64,000 bases of DNA from Rhodospirillaceae bacterium (GCA_002722055.1 PBKD01000002.1:139756-203755); one strand, 5' to 3'. Positions 34,080 to 43,019 are shown, numbered from the stretch's first letter. Numbers and translations: made by a program. The notes: a model not told the origin generated them from the letters alone.

Positions 34080-35276
34080 ATGAAGGCCCTAGAGGATGTC
34101 GTTATGCTTGACCTCACTCACATGTTATCTGGACCATATGGTGCCATGATATTAACTGATCTAGGTGCAAAATCAATTAAGATTGAACCTCCTGGAAAAG
34201 GTGAAGGCACAAGAGCTTTACAAGCGAAAGATCCCAGAAATTCTTTGCATGGGATGGGATCCTATTATTTGACTCTAAATAGGGGGAAAAAAAGTGTCTG
34301 TATCGACTTAAAAAAAGAGGAAGGTTTAAAGCTTTTTTATCAGATGGTTAAGAAAGCTGATATAGTTTTTAATAATTTTTCTGCTGGGGTTCCTGAAAAA
34401 CTCAAAATTGATTATAAAACTCTTTCAAAGATTAACTCAAGAATCATAACATGCTCAGTCACTGGTTTTGGAGAGACCGGGCCGTATAATAAAAGACCTT
34501 CTTTTGATATGGTCGCACAAGCCACTGGTGGAGGTATGTCAATTACAGGTACGAGAGAAACATCACAATTTAGAGCTGGTATTCCAATAGGTGATTTAGG
34601 TGGAGGGATTTTTGGAGCGATTGGAATTTTAGCTGCACTTCATCAAAGGACTCTAACTAACAGAGGTCAACATGTAGATGTAGCTATGTTAGATGGTCAA
34701 ATATCAATGCTCAATTATATGGCTACCATGTACTTTTTATCTGGAGAGAACCCATATGGTATAGGTAACTCTCATTTTGTACATGTACCTTATAATGTTT
34801 TCGAAACACAAACTCTGTCTGTTGTATTGGCAATAATTACAGATAACTTCTATGAGTCTCTTGCTGATCTTCTTAATGATGACTTTTTGAAACAAGAAAA
34901 ATACAAAACTCAGCCTGGTAGGTTTGTTGATAAGCAAAAAATTGAAGAATGTGTTCAAAATCATTTTAAAAATCAACCAGCTGAATTTTGGCTCGAAAAG
35001 CTTGAAGCTGCAAGAATACCACATGCACCAGTTAACGATTTTGAGCATGCGCTCAAAGATCCACAGGTATTATCTAGAAAAATGGTTGTTGATATTCCTC
35101 ACGTAGATGGGGGATCATTTAAAGCTCCAGGTAACCCTGTTAAACTTGACGACCATTCAGATACCTGGGAGTCTCCACCAAAACTTGGTGAGCATACTGA
35201 TGAAATTTTAAAAGGTTTTTTGGGTAAAACTGACGAAGAAATTAGCAACCTTAGACAAAACAAGATAATTAATTAA
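34080..35276 (+). CDS. CaiB/BaiF (class III) CoA-transferase
   Basis: A 398-residue class III CoA-transferase. LDLTHMLSGPYGAMILTDLGAKSIKIEPPGKGEGTR is the diagnostic N-terminus. LNRGKKSVCIDLKKEEG near residue 68 and the catalytic Asp in VDVAMLDGQISMLNYM (near residue 205) follow. It moves CoA between carboxylates through an aspartyl-CoA intermediate. The start is preceded by GGAG. A lyase of the HMG-CoA type follows 12 bases later, so the pair should activate and then cleave a 3-hydroxy-3-methyl-type dicarboxylate. Confidence 0.92.
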   Translation: MKALEDVVMLDLTHMLSGPYGAMILTDLGAKSIKIEPPGKGEGTRALQAKDPRNSLHGMGSYYLTLNRGKKSVCIDLKKEEGLKLFYQMVKKADIVFNNFSAGVPEKLKIDYKTLSKINSRIITCSVTGFGETGPYNKRPSFDMVAQATGGGMSITGTRETSQFRAGIPIGDLGGGIFGAIGILAALHQRTLTNRGQHVDVAMLDGQISMLNYMATMYFLSGENPYGIGNSHFVHVPYNVFETQTLSVVLAIITDNFYESLADLLNDDFLKQEKYKTQPGRFVDKQKIEECVQNHFKNQPAEFWLEKLEAARIPHAPVNDFEHALKDPQVLSRKMVVDIPHVDGGSFKAPGNPVKLDDHSDTWESPPKLGEHTDEILKGFLGKTDEEISNLRQNKIIN

Positions 35277-35288
35277 AGGGTTAAAGAT

Positions 35289-36221
35289 ATGTCAAAAAGT
35301 ATTTTAATTAATGAAGTTGGACTAAGAGATGGCTTACAAATTCAACCAAAGTTTGTACCTACAAATGGAAAATTGGAAATAGCACTCGGTCTTATTGATG
35401 CTGGTATAAAATCCTTTGAAGCTGCATCATTTGTATCACCAAAAGCTGTACCTCAAATGAGTGATGCTTCTGATCTATTTAAATCACTCCCGAAAAATGA
35501 TAATATATATTACTCTGCACTTTTATTTAATCAAAAAGGATATGAAAGAGCTGTTGAATCAGGAGCTAAAGCAATTGCAATTGCATTAGCTTCTACAGAA
35601 AAAATGAATATGGCAAATATAAGAATGTCATTACCTGATGCTATAAATAACCTTGGTAGATTAATAAAAATGGCTAAGAAAGACGGATTAGATGCAAGAG
35701 CATACATTTCAACAGCACTTGGTTGCCCATATGAAGGTAATGTTCCTACTGAAACAGTTATTAATCTTGCAGATAAGATGTTTGAATTAGGAGCTGATAA
35801 AATTGCTATTGCTGATACTATAGGATCGGGAGGACCGGCACTAGTTGAAGAAGTGGTTGGTAAGGCAGCAAAAAAATTTGGAGCAGAGAATCTAATTGTA
35901 CACTTCCATGATACACGTGCTCTTGGACTAATTAACGCTTGGGTCGCTTTAAAAGTTGGTGTGACTGAATTTGATACATCTCTAGGTGGACTTGGTGGTT
36001 GCCCATTTGCTCCAGGTGCAGCGGGTAATTTAGCTACAGAGGATCTAGCCTTTATGCTTAATGACGCAGGTTACGAAACCGGTATCGATATAGGAAAAAT
36101 ACGAGAAGCAGTTCTAATAGCGGAGCGGTACACCGGACAAAAACTGGGTGGCAGAATTTCTCAATGGTGGATATCACAAGAAAGAAAAAAAGCCGCATCA
36201 GCAGCTTCGGCTGCCGAATAA
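35289..36221 (+). CDS. Hydroxymethylglutaryl-CoA lyase-like enzyme
   Basis: A 310-residue TIM-barrel lyase of the HMGL-like DRE-TIM group. The N-terminal NEVGLRDGLQ motif holds the catalytic Arg and Asp. ADTIGSGGPA, VHFHDTRALGL with the two metal-binding His, and GGLGGCPFAPGAAGN with the mobile-loop Cys are all in place. It would split an HMG-CoA-type ester to acetyl-CoA and an oxoacid. The C-terminus ends in an Ala/Ser run (KKAASAASAAE), whose DNA forms a UUCG-loop hairpin just before the stop. The gene is convergent with the YrdC gene with only 6 bases between. Confidence 0.92.
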   Translation: MSKSILINEVGLRDGLQIQPKFVPTNGKLEIALGLIDAGIKSFEAASFVSPKAVPQMSDASDLFKSLPKNDNIYYSALLFNQKGYERAVESGAKAIAIALASTEKMNMANIRMSLPDAINNLGRLIKMAKKDGLDARAYISTALGCPYEGNVPTETVINLADKMFELGADKIAIADTIGSGGPALVEEVVGKAAKKFGAENLIVHFHDTRALGLINAWVALKVGVTEFDTSLGGLGGCPFAPGAAGNLATEDLAFMLNDAGYETGIDIGKIREAVLIAERYTGQKLGGRISQWWISQERKKAASAASAAE

Positions 36222-36227
36222 AAATAC

Positions 36228-36932
36228 TTATTCGTTATCTTCCCTTAAATCAACTCCAAATTTAGAGAATATTTCTCTAATTTTATCGTAGCATACACCT
36301 ATTCTTATTGTTTCAAAATTACCAAAATCAATAATTGTTGATGATCTTCCCTTATCATTTTCATATTTTGATGTACCACCATCAATAAGAATATCTCCAG
36401 CGTTTAAAACAGGTTTATCTACTTCATCTAATTTATATTTAGAACCTGTCAAAGATGTGTTCGCTGAAGAACCCAAAACTGGCATCTGCATTTGCATTGA
36501 TTGTTTAGTCATTTCATTATGAAACTCACCCGCATTTAGAAGCATATCTAAAGTTCCAATTTTAGTTGAGTTTTTTAGCACCCAGTCATCAACATTTTTA
36601 AACATAGGGTGATCTTTCTTGAAAGGAGCAACAGTTGACATAGGTAGATCATTATCGAAAATCACTGCTTTAATAATATCATGTTTCCATGTATCTATAA
36701 TTTGAATTTCTTTCAAGAGATCATAATTTGAAAACATACCAGATGGCTTTTCAAATGACCTATCTTTACATTTAAATATAGTTTCAATAGATTTTTTTGA
36801 ATTACCGACAATTGCATATGCTACATCCAAAGGGATTATTGCTACACCCTCATTTGCTATAACATCCAGAACTTCTTTTGATTGTTGAACAACATCATCG
36901 GCTACAATTCTAATTTGATTATTTTCACTCAA
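36228..36932 (-). CDS. Sua5/YciO/YrdC-domain protein
   Basis: A 234-residue protein with the YrdC fold: GVAIIPLDVAYAIVGNSKKSIETIFKCKDRSFEKPSGMF near residues 30-68 and PVLGSSANTSLTGSKY near 150. YrdC proteins bind ATP, bicarbonate and threonine (TsaC/Sua5), or are uncharacterised relatives. The sequence departs from canonical TsaC: T is missing in the PTDTVYGL-type motif, which reads PLDVAYAI. It lies inside a catabolic cluster rather than with tRNA genes. It could act on a carbamoyl-containing metabolite, in keeping with the neighbouring hydantoinase and carbamoyl-amidase genes. That is inference. Confidence 0.75.
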   Translation of the reverse strand: MSENNQIRIVADDVVQQSKEVLDVIANEGVAIIPLDVAYAIVGNSKKSIETIFKCKDRSFEKPSGMFSNYDLLKEIQIIDTWKHDIIKAVIFDNDLPMSTVAPFKKDHPMFKNVDDWVLKNSTKIGTLDMLLNAGEFHNEMTKQSMQMQMPVLGSSANTSLTGSKYKLDEVDKPVLNAGDILIDGGTSKYENDKGRSSTIIDFGNFETIRIGVCYDKIREIFSKFGVDLREDNE

Positions 36933-36949
36933 AATACTAAATCCTTTTT

Positions 36950-37585
36950 TTATTTGTTAAAATTATTCAAGTAATGAATTACTTCTTTTTCACTTACCAC
37001 GTCACCATATTTTGCATTCATATCGAAAAGATTTGCTTTATGAGGTCGCTCGTCTCTATCACCAACGGCTTCTTCGACTATAATTGGCCTAAAACCATAT
37101 GAGACAGTATCAATACATGTCGCTCGAATACAACCAGAAGTTGTTACACCAGTTATTATAAGTGTATCAATATTTGCTGCATTAAGAGAAGAAGCCAAAG
37201 TAGTTCCAAAAAAAGCGCTTGGGTACTGCTTTGATATAACCAACTCATTATCTAATGGTTCTAAGCTCCCACCCCATTTACCAAGATCTCCACCTTCCTC
37301 CATGATATGAAGAGTAGGAACTTTTTCAATAAACATTCCACCATTCCACCCTCCCTTTTGAAAAACAACATTTGTATAGATTATTGGAATATTACTTATT
37401 CTAGCTTGGTCAAGCACTCTAATTGCTGACTCAAGATTTTTCTCTACAGAAGCATAAAGAGGAGATTCAGGATCAAAATATGCTTTGACAAAGTCCACTA
37501 ATATTAACGCTGGATTTTCACCAAATCCTAAACGCTTATTATAGCCCGCACTATCATAATCGTTAGATAAATTATCTTCTTTCAT
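36950..37585 (-). CDS. Isochorismatase-family amidohydrolase, second paralogue
   Basis: A 211-residue cysteine hydrolase closely similar in layout to the gene at 33274: PALILVDFVKAYFDPESPLY, KQYPSAFFGT with the Lys, LIITGVTTSGCIRATCIDTVSYGFRPIIVEEAVGDRDERPH with the catalytic Cys. The YDSAGYNKRLGFGENPALI opening is typical of N-carbamoylsarcosine amidohydrolases. It is in a likely operon with the YrdC gene (17-base gap), the ICL-family gene and hydantoinase genes upstream on the same strand. With the hydantoinase it could complete hydantoin to N-carbamoyl amino acid to amino acid. Confidence 0.86.
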   Translation of the reverse strand: MKEDNLSNDYDSAGYNKRLGFGENPALILVDFVKAYFDPESPLYASVEKNLESAIRVLDQARISNIPIIYTNVVFQKGGWNGGMFIEKVPTLHIMEEGGDLGKWGGSLEPLDNELVISKQYPSAFFGTTLASSLNAANIDTLIITGVTTSGCIRATCIDTVSYGFRPIIVEEAVGDRDERPHKANLFDMNAKYGDVVSEKEVIHYLNNFNK

Positions 37586-37624
37586 TTACATTTCCAAGAA
37601 TATTATAATTACACATAAATATAA

Positions 37625-38494
37625 TTATTTCCATTTATTTTCAAAATTCCAAATATCTTCAAAACCCATTAATTTATGCATATCATTACCTTTAAGTAAA
37701 GGAATAGATAATCTAGATGTTGATTTATCATCAAATAATTTTTTATAAACAAATTGCATTGTAGCTGCAGATGCACTGAAAGCAGTTCCAGGAAATATAG
37801 CTAGCGTAAACCCAAGCTCCATTAATTGATTTGAGTCTAGTTTAGGAGTATTACCTGCTTCTGAGAGATTTATCATTATTGGTATATTATTGAAATTTGA
37901 AGTTATCTCTTTCATTTCACTAATTGTTCTATAACCCTCTACAAAGAGCATATCTACACCAGTCTTAATATAAGACTCTGACCTTCTACAAGCATTAGCT
38001 AGCCCTTCCTCAGAAAGACTATCCGTTCGGGCAATTATTAGAAAATTCTCATCTGATCTTGAGTCTAATGCTACTTTAAGCCTACTACACATTTCATCTT
38101 TTGAAACAAGTTGCTTACCTTTTGTGTGACCACACCTTTTTGGATTAACTTGATCCTCAATATGCAAAGCACATGCACCAGATGATTCATAACCCTTAAT
38201 TGTTTGAGCAATATTTATTAAACCACCGTAACCAGTATCTGCATCAGCAATTAGTGGCTTGGATACACCACTAGCGATAACACCAACTCTATTAACCATA
38301 TCTCTATAGGATGCCAAACCTGCATCTGGTAAACCTAGATATGATGCTACGGTTCCATATCCTGTCATATATAAAGCATCAAAATTTAATTTATCTGCTA
38401 TTCTAGCTGAAAGCATATCAAAAACTCCAGGAGCAATGAAGAAATTCTTATCCCGAATTTTTTTTGCTAATTTCTGTCTCTTTAAATTAAACAT
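37625..38494 (-). CDS. Isocitrate lyase/PEP mutase family protein
   Basis: A 289-residue TIM-barrel enzyme of the ICL/PEPM superfamily. PGVFDMLSARIADKLNFDALYMTGYG, PLIADADTGYGG with the Mg2+-binding acids, and ALHIEDQVNPKRCGHTKGKQL with the catalytic KRCGH motif are all present. The Cys in KRCGH supports true lyase activity, such as 2-methylisocitrate lyase or a dimethylmalate/carboxy-lyase type, rather than PEP mutase. The product could be oxoacids feeding central metabolism. It is separated from hyuB by a strong terminator, so it may have its own promoter. Confidence 0.85.
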   Translation of the reverse strand: MFNLKRQKLAKKIRDKNFFIAPGVFDMLSARIADKLNFDALYMTGYGTVASYLGLPDAGLASYRDMVNRVGVIASGVSKPLIADADTGYGGLINIAQTIKGYESSGACALHIEDQVNPKRCGHTKGKQLVSKDEMCSRLKVALDSRSDENFLIIARTDSLSEEGLANACRRSESYIKTGVDMLFVEGYRTISEMKEITSNFNNIPIMINLSEAGNTPKLDSNQLMELGFTLAIFPGTAFSASAATMQFVYKKLFDDKSTSRLSIPLLKGNDMHKLMGFEDIWNFENKWK

Positions 38495-38504
38495 ATATTT
38501 ATCC

Positions 38505-38550
38505 GAAAAAAAATGGCGCCTGAGATGGCGCCATAATTTTTGTTTTTTTA
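38505..38550. terminator. Bidirectional intrinsic terminator downstream of hyuB
   Basis: ATGGCGCC-tgagat-GGCGCCAT is a perfect 8-bp GC-rich stem with T-rich runs on both sides (eight A on the left, AATTTTTGTTTTTTT on the right). On the minus strand it ends the hyuA-hyuB transcript. Confidence 0.92.
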
Positions 38551-38556
38551 AATAAT

Positions 38557-40464
38557 CTATTCAGCAGCTTCTCTTAATTTCTGAGCCGCAACTTGATGCC
38601 ATTTTTGAAAAACTGGTGCTTTGGGAGGATCAAAACTAGTTTCCTCTTTACACCTAGCTTTTAACTCATCGATTGATGTAAAACCGAAATCAAACAATTT
38701 GACATCACCTCTCTCATCACTGAGTTTTTTTCTAAGCTTTTCAGTTTCATCATTATCTACTGAACCATCCTTATTAAGGACAACACCATATCTTTTAGCA
38801 CCGTCAAATGAAACAAGACCTCTTTCAACGTCTTTTGCAACTTTTTCAGCTGGGCGTTTAAACGGATCACCCCAACCTCCTCCTCCCCAAGTATTGAAGA
38901 AAAGTACATCGTCTTTTTCAACCTTAATATGATCTTTTTTAGCAGGCATTAGTTCTTCAGTTCCATCAGCCCTTCTTAAAATTTTATTACTTCTTCCTCC
39001 AGGGGTACCACCGTTAACTCCCCATGGATATGTCAGCCATCTGTCATCGTGAATTGAAATTTCACCTGGTTCCAAGAAACGATACCCTAGTCTAATTCCG
39101 TTTCCTCCTCTATGAAGGCCAGCACCCCCTGAATCAGCGATAGATTCATATGTATCGATTCTTAAGGGGAAATAAGCTTCAAGAAACTCATTTGGAACAT
39201 TAGTAAAAGATGGCCATAAAGAATGCCCATCTGGTCCATCACCTACAGGTCTACCTGGTATACCACCAAACCCTATTTGATATAATTGAAACCACTCTCC
39301 GTGTTTATCATAACCCGAATACATGAAATGAGGACTATCTGAAAAACCAGCAGCATTAAGTGCATCTGGAGCACCTTGCCCTAACAAACCACCCATTATA
39401 TCAAAAATTCTTCCCAACATATGAGTCCTGGATGATAGTGAAGCAGGCTTCATTGGTTTAAGTATTGTTCCTGCAGGAATTCTTACATCAACCAAGTCAT
39501 AAAAACCATCATTAAACAATATTTGAGGGTCAAAGATATTGATAGTGAATGCACCAAGGAACATCTTAAACATTTCCTCATTTAGCATGAAATTAACTGA
39601 ACTCATAGATTGTGGATCTGTACCTTCAAAATCAAAAACAGCTACTCCATTCTTGTCTCTGTGCAATGTACAAGCGACCTTATAGGGTCCCATACCAATT
39701 CCATCATCACAAATATAATCTTCAAAATAAGCTTTCTTCTCAGGAACAAACATACCAATTATGGCACTCATTGCTCTTTTATTCCTGTCAAGCATCTGCT
39801 CCATTGCTTCAATAAAATAGTCATCTCCAAATCTATCAGCAATTTCGATACACCTTTTTTCAGCAATACGCAAAGCAGCTATTAGAGCATTAAAATCAGC
39901 ACGATTCCATTCAGGTAAACGACAGTTATGAAGAATAAGCTCAAGTATTTCAGAATTTAATTTTCCTTTTTTATAAATCTTAGTAGGAGGAATCATAATT
40001 CCTTCTTCATATATTTGATTTGAATCAACTGGGAGACTTCCAGGTACCTTTCCACCTACATCAGTCATATGACCAAACATAGCAGACCATGCAATTACTC
40101 TATGATCTTTAAATATAGGTTGAAGCACTAGCCAGTCAGGTAAATGACTTATTGCACCTCTGCAGCTGTATGGATCATTAGTTAAGAAAATATCACCTTC
40201 TTCAATGGTACCCTCATAGCCCTCGATAAAACCATAAATAAATGAACCAAACTGTCCAACAACCATTTTTCCATCGTTGTTGGCAATCATCGGGAACTCA
40301 TCGTGTTGCTCTCTTATGCCTGGAGACATAGCAGTTCTGAATAAAACAGCATCCATCTCCCACCTAGCATTTTTTAAAGCATTCTCAATAAGATCAAGAG
40401 TTACTAGGTCTAATTTTACTTTTTTAAACTTTTTGTTATTACCCTGTATAATTTTAGCAGCCAT
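38557..40464 (-). CDS. hyuB: Hydantoinase B / oxoprolinase-family subunit
   Basis: A 635-residue member of the HyuB family. LVTLDLIENALKNARWEMDAVLFRTAMSPGIREQHDEFPMI at the start, EGDIFLTNDPYSCRGAISHLPDW and the glycine-rich GGAGLHRGGNGIRLGYRF near residue 475 are diagnostic. HyuA and HyuB form an ATP-dependent ring-opening amidohydrolase acting on hydantoins, 5-oxoproline or N-methylhydantoin, or on acetone-type substrates in related carboxylases. It lies 16 bases downstream of hyuA. The C-terminal ~80 residues (GWGDPFKRPAEKVAKDVERGLVS) are the usual end. Confidence 0.92.
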   Translation of the reverse strand: MAAKIIQGNNKKFKKVKLDLVTLDLIENALKNARWEMDAVLFRTAMSPGIREQHDEFPMIANNDGKMVVGQFGSFIYGFIEGYEGTIEEGDIFLTNDPYSCRGAISHLPDWLVLQPIFKDHRVIAWSAMFGHMTDVGGKVPGSLPVDSNQIYEEGIMIPPTKIYKKGKLNSEILELILHNCRLPEWNRADFNALIAALRIAEKRCIEIADRFGDDYFIEAMEQMLDRNKRAMSAIIGMFVPEKKAYFEDYICDDGIGMGPYKVACTLHRDKNGVAVFDFEGTDPQSMSSVNFMLNEEMFKMFLGAFTINIFDPQILFNDGFYDLVDVRIPAGTILKPMKPASLSSRTHMLGRIFDIMGGLLGQGAPDALNAAGFSDSPHFMYSGYDKHGEWFQLYQIGFGGIPGRPVGDGPDGHSLWPSFTNVPNEFLEAYFPLRIDTYESIADSGGAGLHRGGNGIRLGYRFLEPGEISIHDDRWLTYPWGVNGGTPGGRSNKILRRADGTEELMPAKKDHIKVEKDDVLFFNTWGGGGWGDPFKRPAEKVAKDVERGLVSFDGAKRYGVVLNKDGSVDNDETEKLRKKLSDERGDVKLFDFGFTSIDELKARCKEETSFDPPKAPVFQKWHQVAAQKLREAAE

Positions 40465-40480
40465 TTATCAATACCCCCAC

Positions 40481-42742
40481 TTATCGCTTACGAGATTTAG
40501 ATTTTTTAGATTTCTTGGACGCAACCTTACGTTTAGGCGCCTTTTTCTTTGCAACTTTCTTCTTTGCAATTTTCTTCTTAGCTACTTTTTTTGCAACCTT
40601 ACGTTTAGGTGCCTTTTTCTTTGCAGCTTTTCTTTTAGATGTTTTACTTTTAGAAGTTCGGCTTGAAGATGTTGATTTACCCGAAGATTTAGAAGGGTTA
40701 ATCAAAATATTACCAAATCCATCAACTTTACCAACATGGTCAGGTAAAATTAATGTTGTAGAATCCATTTCAGTAACAATAGCAGGACCAGGAATAGAAT
40801 GACCAGATTTTAACAATGAACGATCATATATTTTTGCTTTCCTATTTTTTCCATCAACAAATACATTCGTGGATTCAATAACAGCTTCTTTAGGCTCACC
40901 AGAACCTTTGCCAACCCTCTCAGCTTTTACCTTTGTTGGTTTACCTTGCTGAATAGCTCTTAAATTAACTAATTCCTGATCATGATCCAAAGCAAATGTG
41001 TACATTTGCTCATGCATCTTATCAAATTCTTTAGCAACAGCAGATAGACCACCTTTTGCAAATTTCTTTGCATCTGTTTCAATAGTAAGAACTAAGCCTT
41101 GCCCATGATAACGAACATCAATTTCATATGTAGTTGTTTGATCTTTCCTACTAACACCTTCTGCGTCAAGTTCTTTAGCTGAACGTTCCGCTAATTCTTT
41201 AAGAATTTTATTAACTTCTTTATCTGATGTTTGTGGGAAAGTCCTAATAAAAGACCGTGAAGCTTCGTTTCTTACACGAGTAGTAGCATCACCGTATGCA
41301 CACAAAACTCCTGGGCCAGGCGGAATTATCACAGGCCAAGAACCTGTAAGTTTCCCCAACGCATTTGCATGTAAAGGACCAGCACCACCAAAAGCTATAA
41401 GAGCAAAATCCCTAGGGTCATGACCTTGTTCGACTGAAACCAACCTTAAAGCACCAAACATATTTTCATTAACAATATTGTATATACCCTCTGCTGCGTT
41501 CATAACCTTTAGATCCATTGCAGAAGCGATTTTCTCTACTGATTTTTTTGCTAGGTTAGAATCTATAACCATATCACCGCCAAGCTTGGAAGACGATGGA
41601 AGATAACCAAGAGCGACATTAGCGTCAGTCACAGTAGGTTCTTCACCACCTTTAGCATATGCAGCAGGGCCAGGGACAGCTCCAGCAGATTGAGGACCTA
41701 CCCTCAAAGACTTAGTCAACTCTGGTGAGTATGCTATCGATCCACCTCCTGCACCACAGGTTCTAACATCTATTGAGGATGCACGAACAGTCACATCAGC
41801 AACTCTTGTTTCTCTTCTTTTCAAAGGTGAACTATTTTGAACCAAGGCTACATCAGTTGACGTACCACCCATATCAAAGGTAAGAAGGTTTTTATAACCT
41901 GCTTTTTCTGCAATCCAGATAGCGCCAGCAACACCCCCAGCAGGTCCTGACATCAAAAGGTTCACAGGAGCATTTTCTGCAGACTCAACAGAGGAAAGAC
42001 CTCCATCTGACCTTAGAACATGCAACTGAACATCTTTCATCCTTTTCTTTGTTTCTTTATGAAGATTACGCATATATTTTGAAACTACTGGTCTAATATA
42101 GGAATTAACAACTGTAGTTTCGGTTCTCTCATACTCTTGCATTTCAGGAATAACTTCAGAGGAGATAGAGATAGGGATATCAGTAAAAATCTTTTGAGCT
42201 AATTTTCTTGCCTTAACCTCGTGAGCACCATTAGCAAAAGAATTAATAAAAGAAATTGTAAGAGCTTCTATATCATACTTGCCTTTAAGCTTTTTAAGTT
42301 TCTTTTCTAAGTCATCAAGGTCAATAGGAGAGACTATATCTCCTTTAGTTCCTATTCTTTCCTCTGCCTCAATAGTACATTCTAGAGGAGCCAAAGGATC
42401 AGTTTTGTTAAATATAACCCAACCACCAAGACCACCAGGAACAAAAGATCTTGCTATTTGAAGAACCTGACCGAAACCTTTTGTAGTTATAAGTCCAACT
42501 TTTGCACCAGCATTGGTTAAAACAGTATTAGTTGCAACCGTCGTTCCATGCATAACATTTGTAATTTCTTTTGGATCCACACCTGCTTCAGCACAAACTT
42601 TTTCAATTCCATTTAAAACTCCACGCGATGAGTCATCTGGTGTAGAAGGAACTTTAGCAGTTTTGGTTTCACCAGTTTTTTCATCGACTAGAAGTAAGTC
42701 AGTAAAAGTACCCCCGACATCAACCCCTAAACGATAGGACAT
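40481..42742 (-). CDS. hyuA: Hydantoinase A / oxoprolinase-family subunit with Lys-rich tail
   Basis: A 753-residue HyuA. GVDVGGTFTDLLLVDEKTGE is the ATP-binding start. MHGTTVATNTVL, the LLMSGPAGGVAGA and FDMGGTSTDVAL motifs, and GGAGPLHA complete the family fold to about residue 680. Then comes a 70-residue tail made almost only of Lys, Arg, Ser and Ala (KRKAAKKKAPKRKVAKK and similar repeats), which is not part of the family. It resembles histone H1-like or DNA/RNA-binding basic tails. Gene order hyuA-hyuB is standard. GGGAG precedes the ATG, and a TTGACA promoter lies ~73 bases upstream of it. Confidence 0.93.
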   Translation of the reverse strand: MSYRLGVDVGGTFTDLLLVDEKTGETKTAKVPSTPDDSSRGVLNGIEKVCAEAGVDPKEITNVMHGTTVATNTVLTNAGAKVGLITTKGFGQVLQIARSFVPGGLGGWVIFNKTDPLAPLECTIEAEERIGTKGDIVSPIDLDDLEKKLKKLKGKYDIEALTISFINSFANGAHEVKARKLAQKIFTDIPISISSEVIPEMQEYERTETTVVNSYIRPVVSKYMRNLHKETKKRMKDVQLHVLRSDGGLSSVESAENAPVNLLMSGPAGGVAGAIWIAEKAGYKNLLTFDMGGTSTDVALVQNSSPLKRRETRVADVTVRASSIDVRTCGAGGGSIAYSPELTKSLRVGPQSAGAVPGPAAYAKGGEEPTVTDANVALGYLPSSSKLGGDMVIDSNLAKKSVEKIASAMDLKVMNAAEGIYNIVNENMFGALRLVSVEQGHDPRDFALIAFGGAGPLHANALGKLTGSWPVIIPPGPGVLCAYGDATTRVRNEASRSFIRTFPQTSDKEVNKILKELAERSAKELDAEGVSRKDQTTTYEIDVRYHGQGLVLTIETDAKKFAKGGLSAVAKEFDKMHEQMYTFALDHDQELVNLRAIQQGKPTKVKAERVGKGSGEPKEAVIESTNVFVDGKNRKAKIYDRSLLKSGHSIPGPAIVTEMDSTTLILPDHVGKVDGFGNILINPSKSSGKSTSSSRTSKSKTSKRKAAKKKAPKRKVAKKVAKKKIAKKKVAKKKAPKRKVASKKSKKSKSRKR
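40521..40625. repeat. 33-bp direct repeat encoding the basic tail of HyuA
   Basis: GCAACCTTACGTTTAGG[C/T]GCC... occurs at 40521-40553 and 40593-40625, 33 bases with one mismatch and a 72-base (24-codon) offset. In the coding strand this is AKKKAPKRKVA repeated, so the tail grew by in-frame duplication. Confidence 0.88.
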
Positions 42743-42814
42743 TTAAGATTCTCCCTAGAAAATAATATTTTTAAAAGTATACCACTTGTTAATAGTGGAT
42801 TACCAATTTCATAT

Positions 42815-42844
42815 ACTATCCCGTATGATAGAGTTAACTGTCAA
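42815..42844 (-). promoter_or_regulatory. Predicted sigma-70-type promoter for hyuAB, with nearby dyads
   Basis: On the minus strand: TTGACA (perfect -35), 18 bases, GATAGT (-10). The start point would be ~65 bases before the hyuA ATG. A dyad CTATC-ccgtat-GATAG overlaps the -10, and CCACT-tgttaat-AGTGG lies just downstream (42782-42798). Both could be operators. No regulator is adjacent. Confidence 0.55.
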
Positions 42845-43019
42845 CAAGAGTCATGACTAAAATTATAGTTTTTTCAATTTTTTTGGAATATTAAAGCTAA
42901 TTTAATGGATTATTCAAAAATCTGCAAGATTTTAGCAACTTTTGAGGGTCAAAATACAGTTACCTAAATCTATTTATTTGAAAAATAAATATTACGAATC
43001 AACAGAAAAAGTCTTTCTG

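Noticed and set aside
40500-40640. CRISPR-like repeated short blocks
   Set aside because: Repeats are in-frame within HyuA, uneven in spacing and lack unique spacers.
40277-40802. Plus-strand ORFs opposite hyuA and hyuB
   Set aside because: They are antisense shadows with Phe/Leu-rich composition caused by the Lys-rich tail on the other strand.
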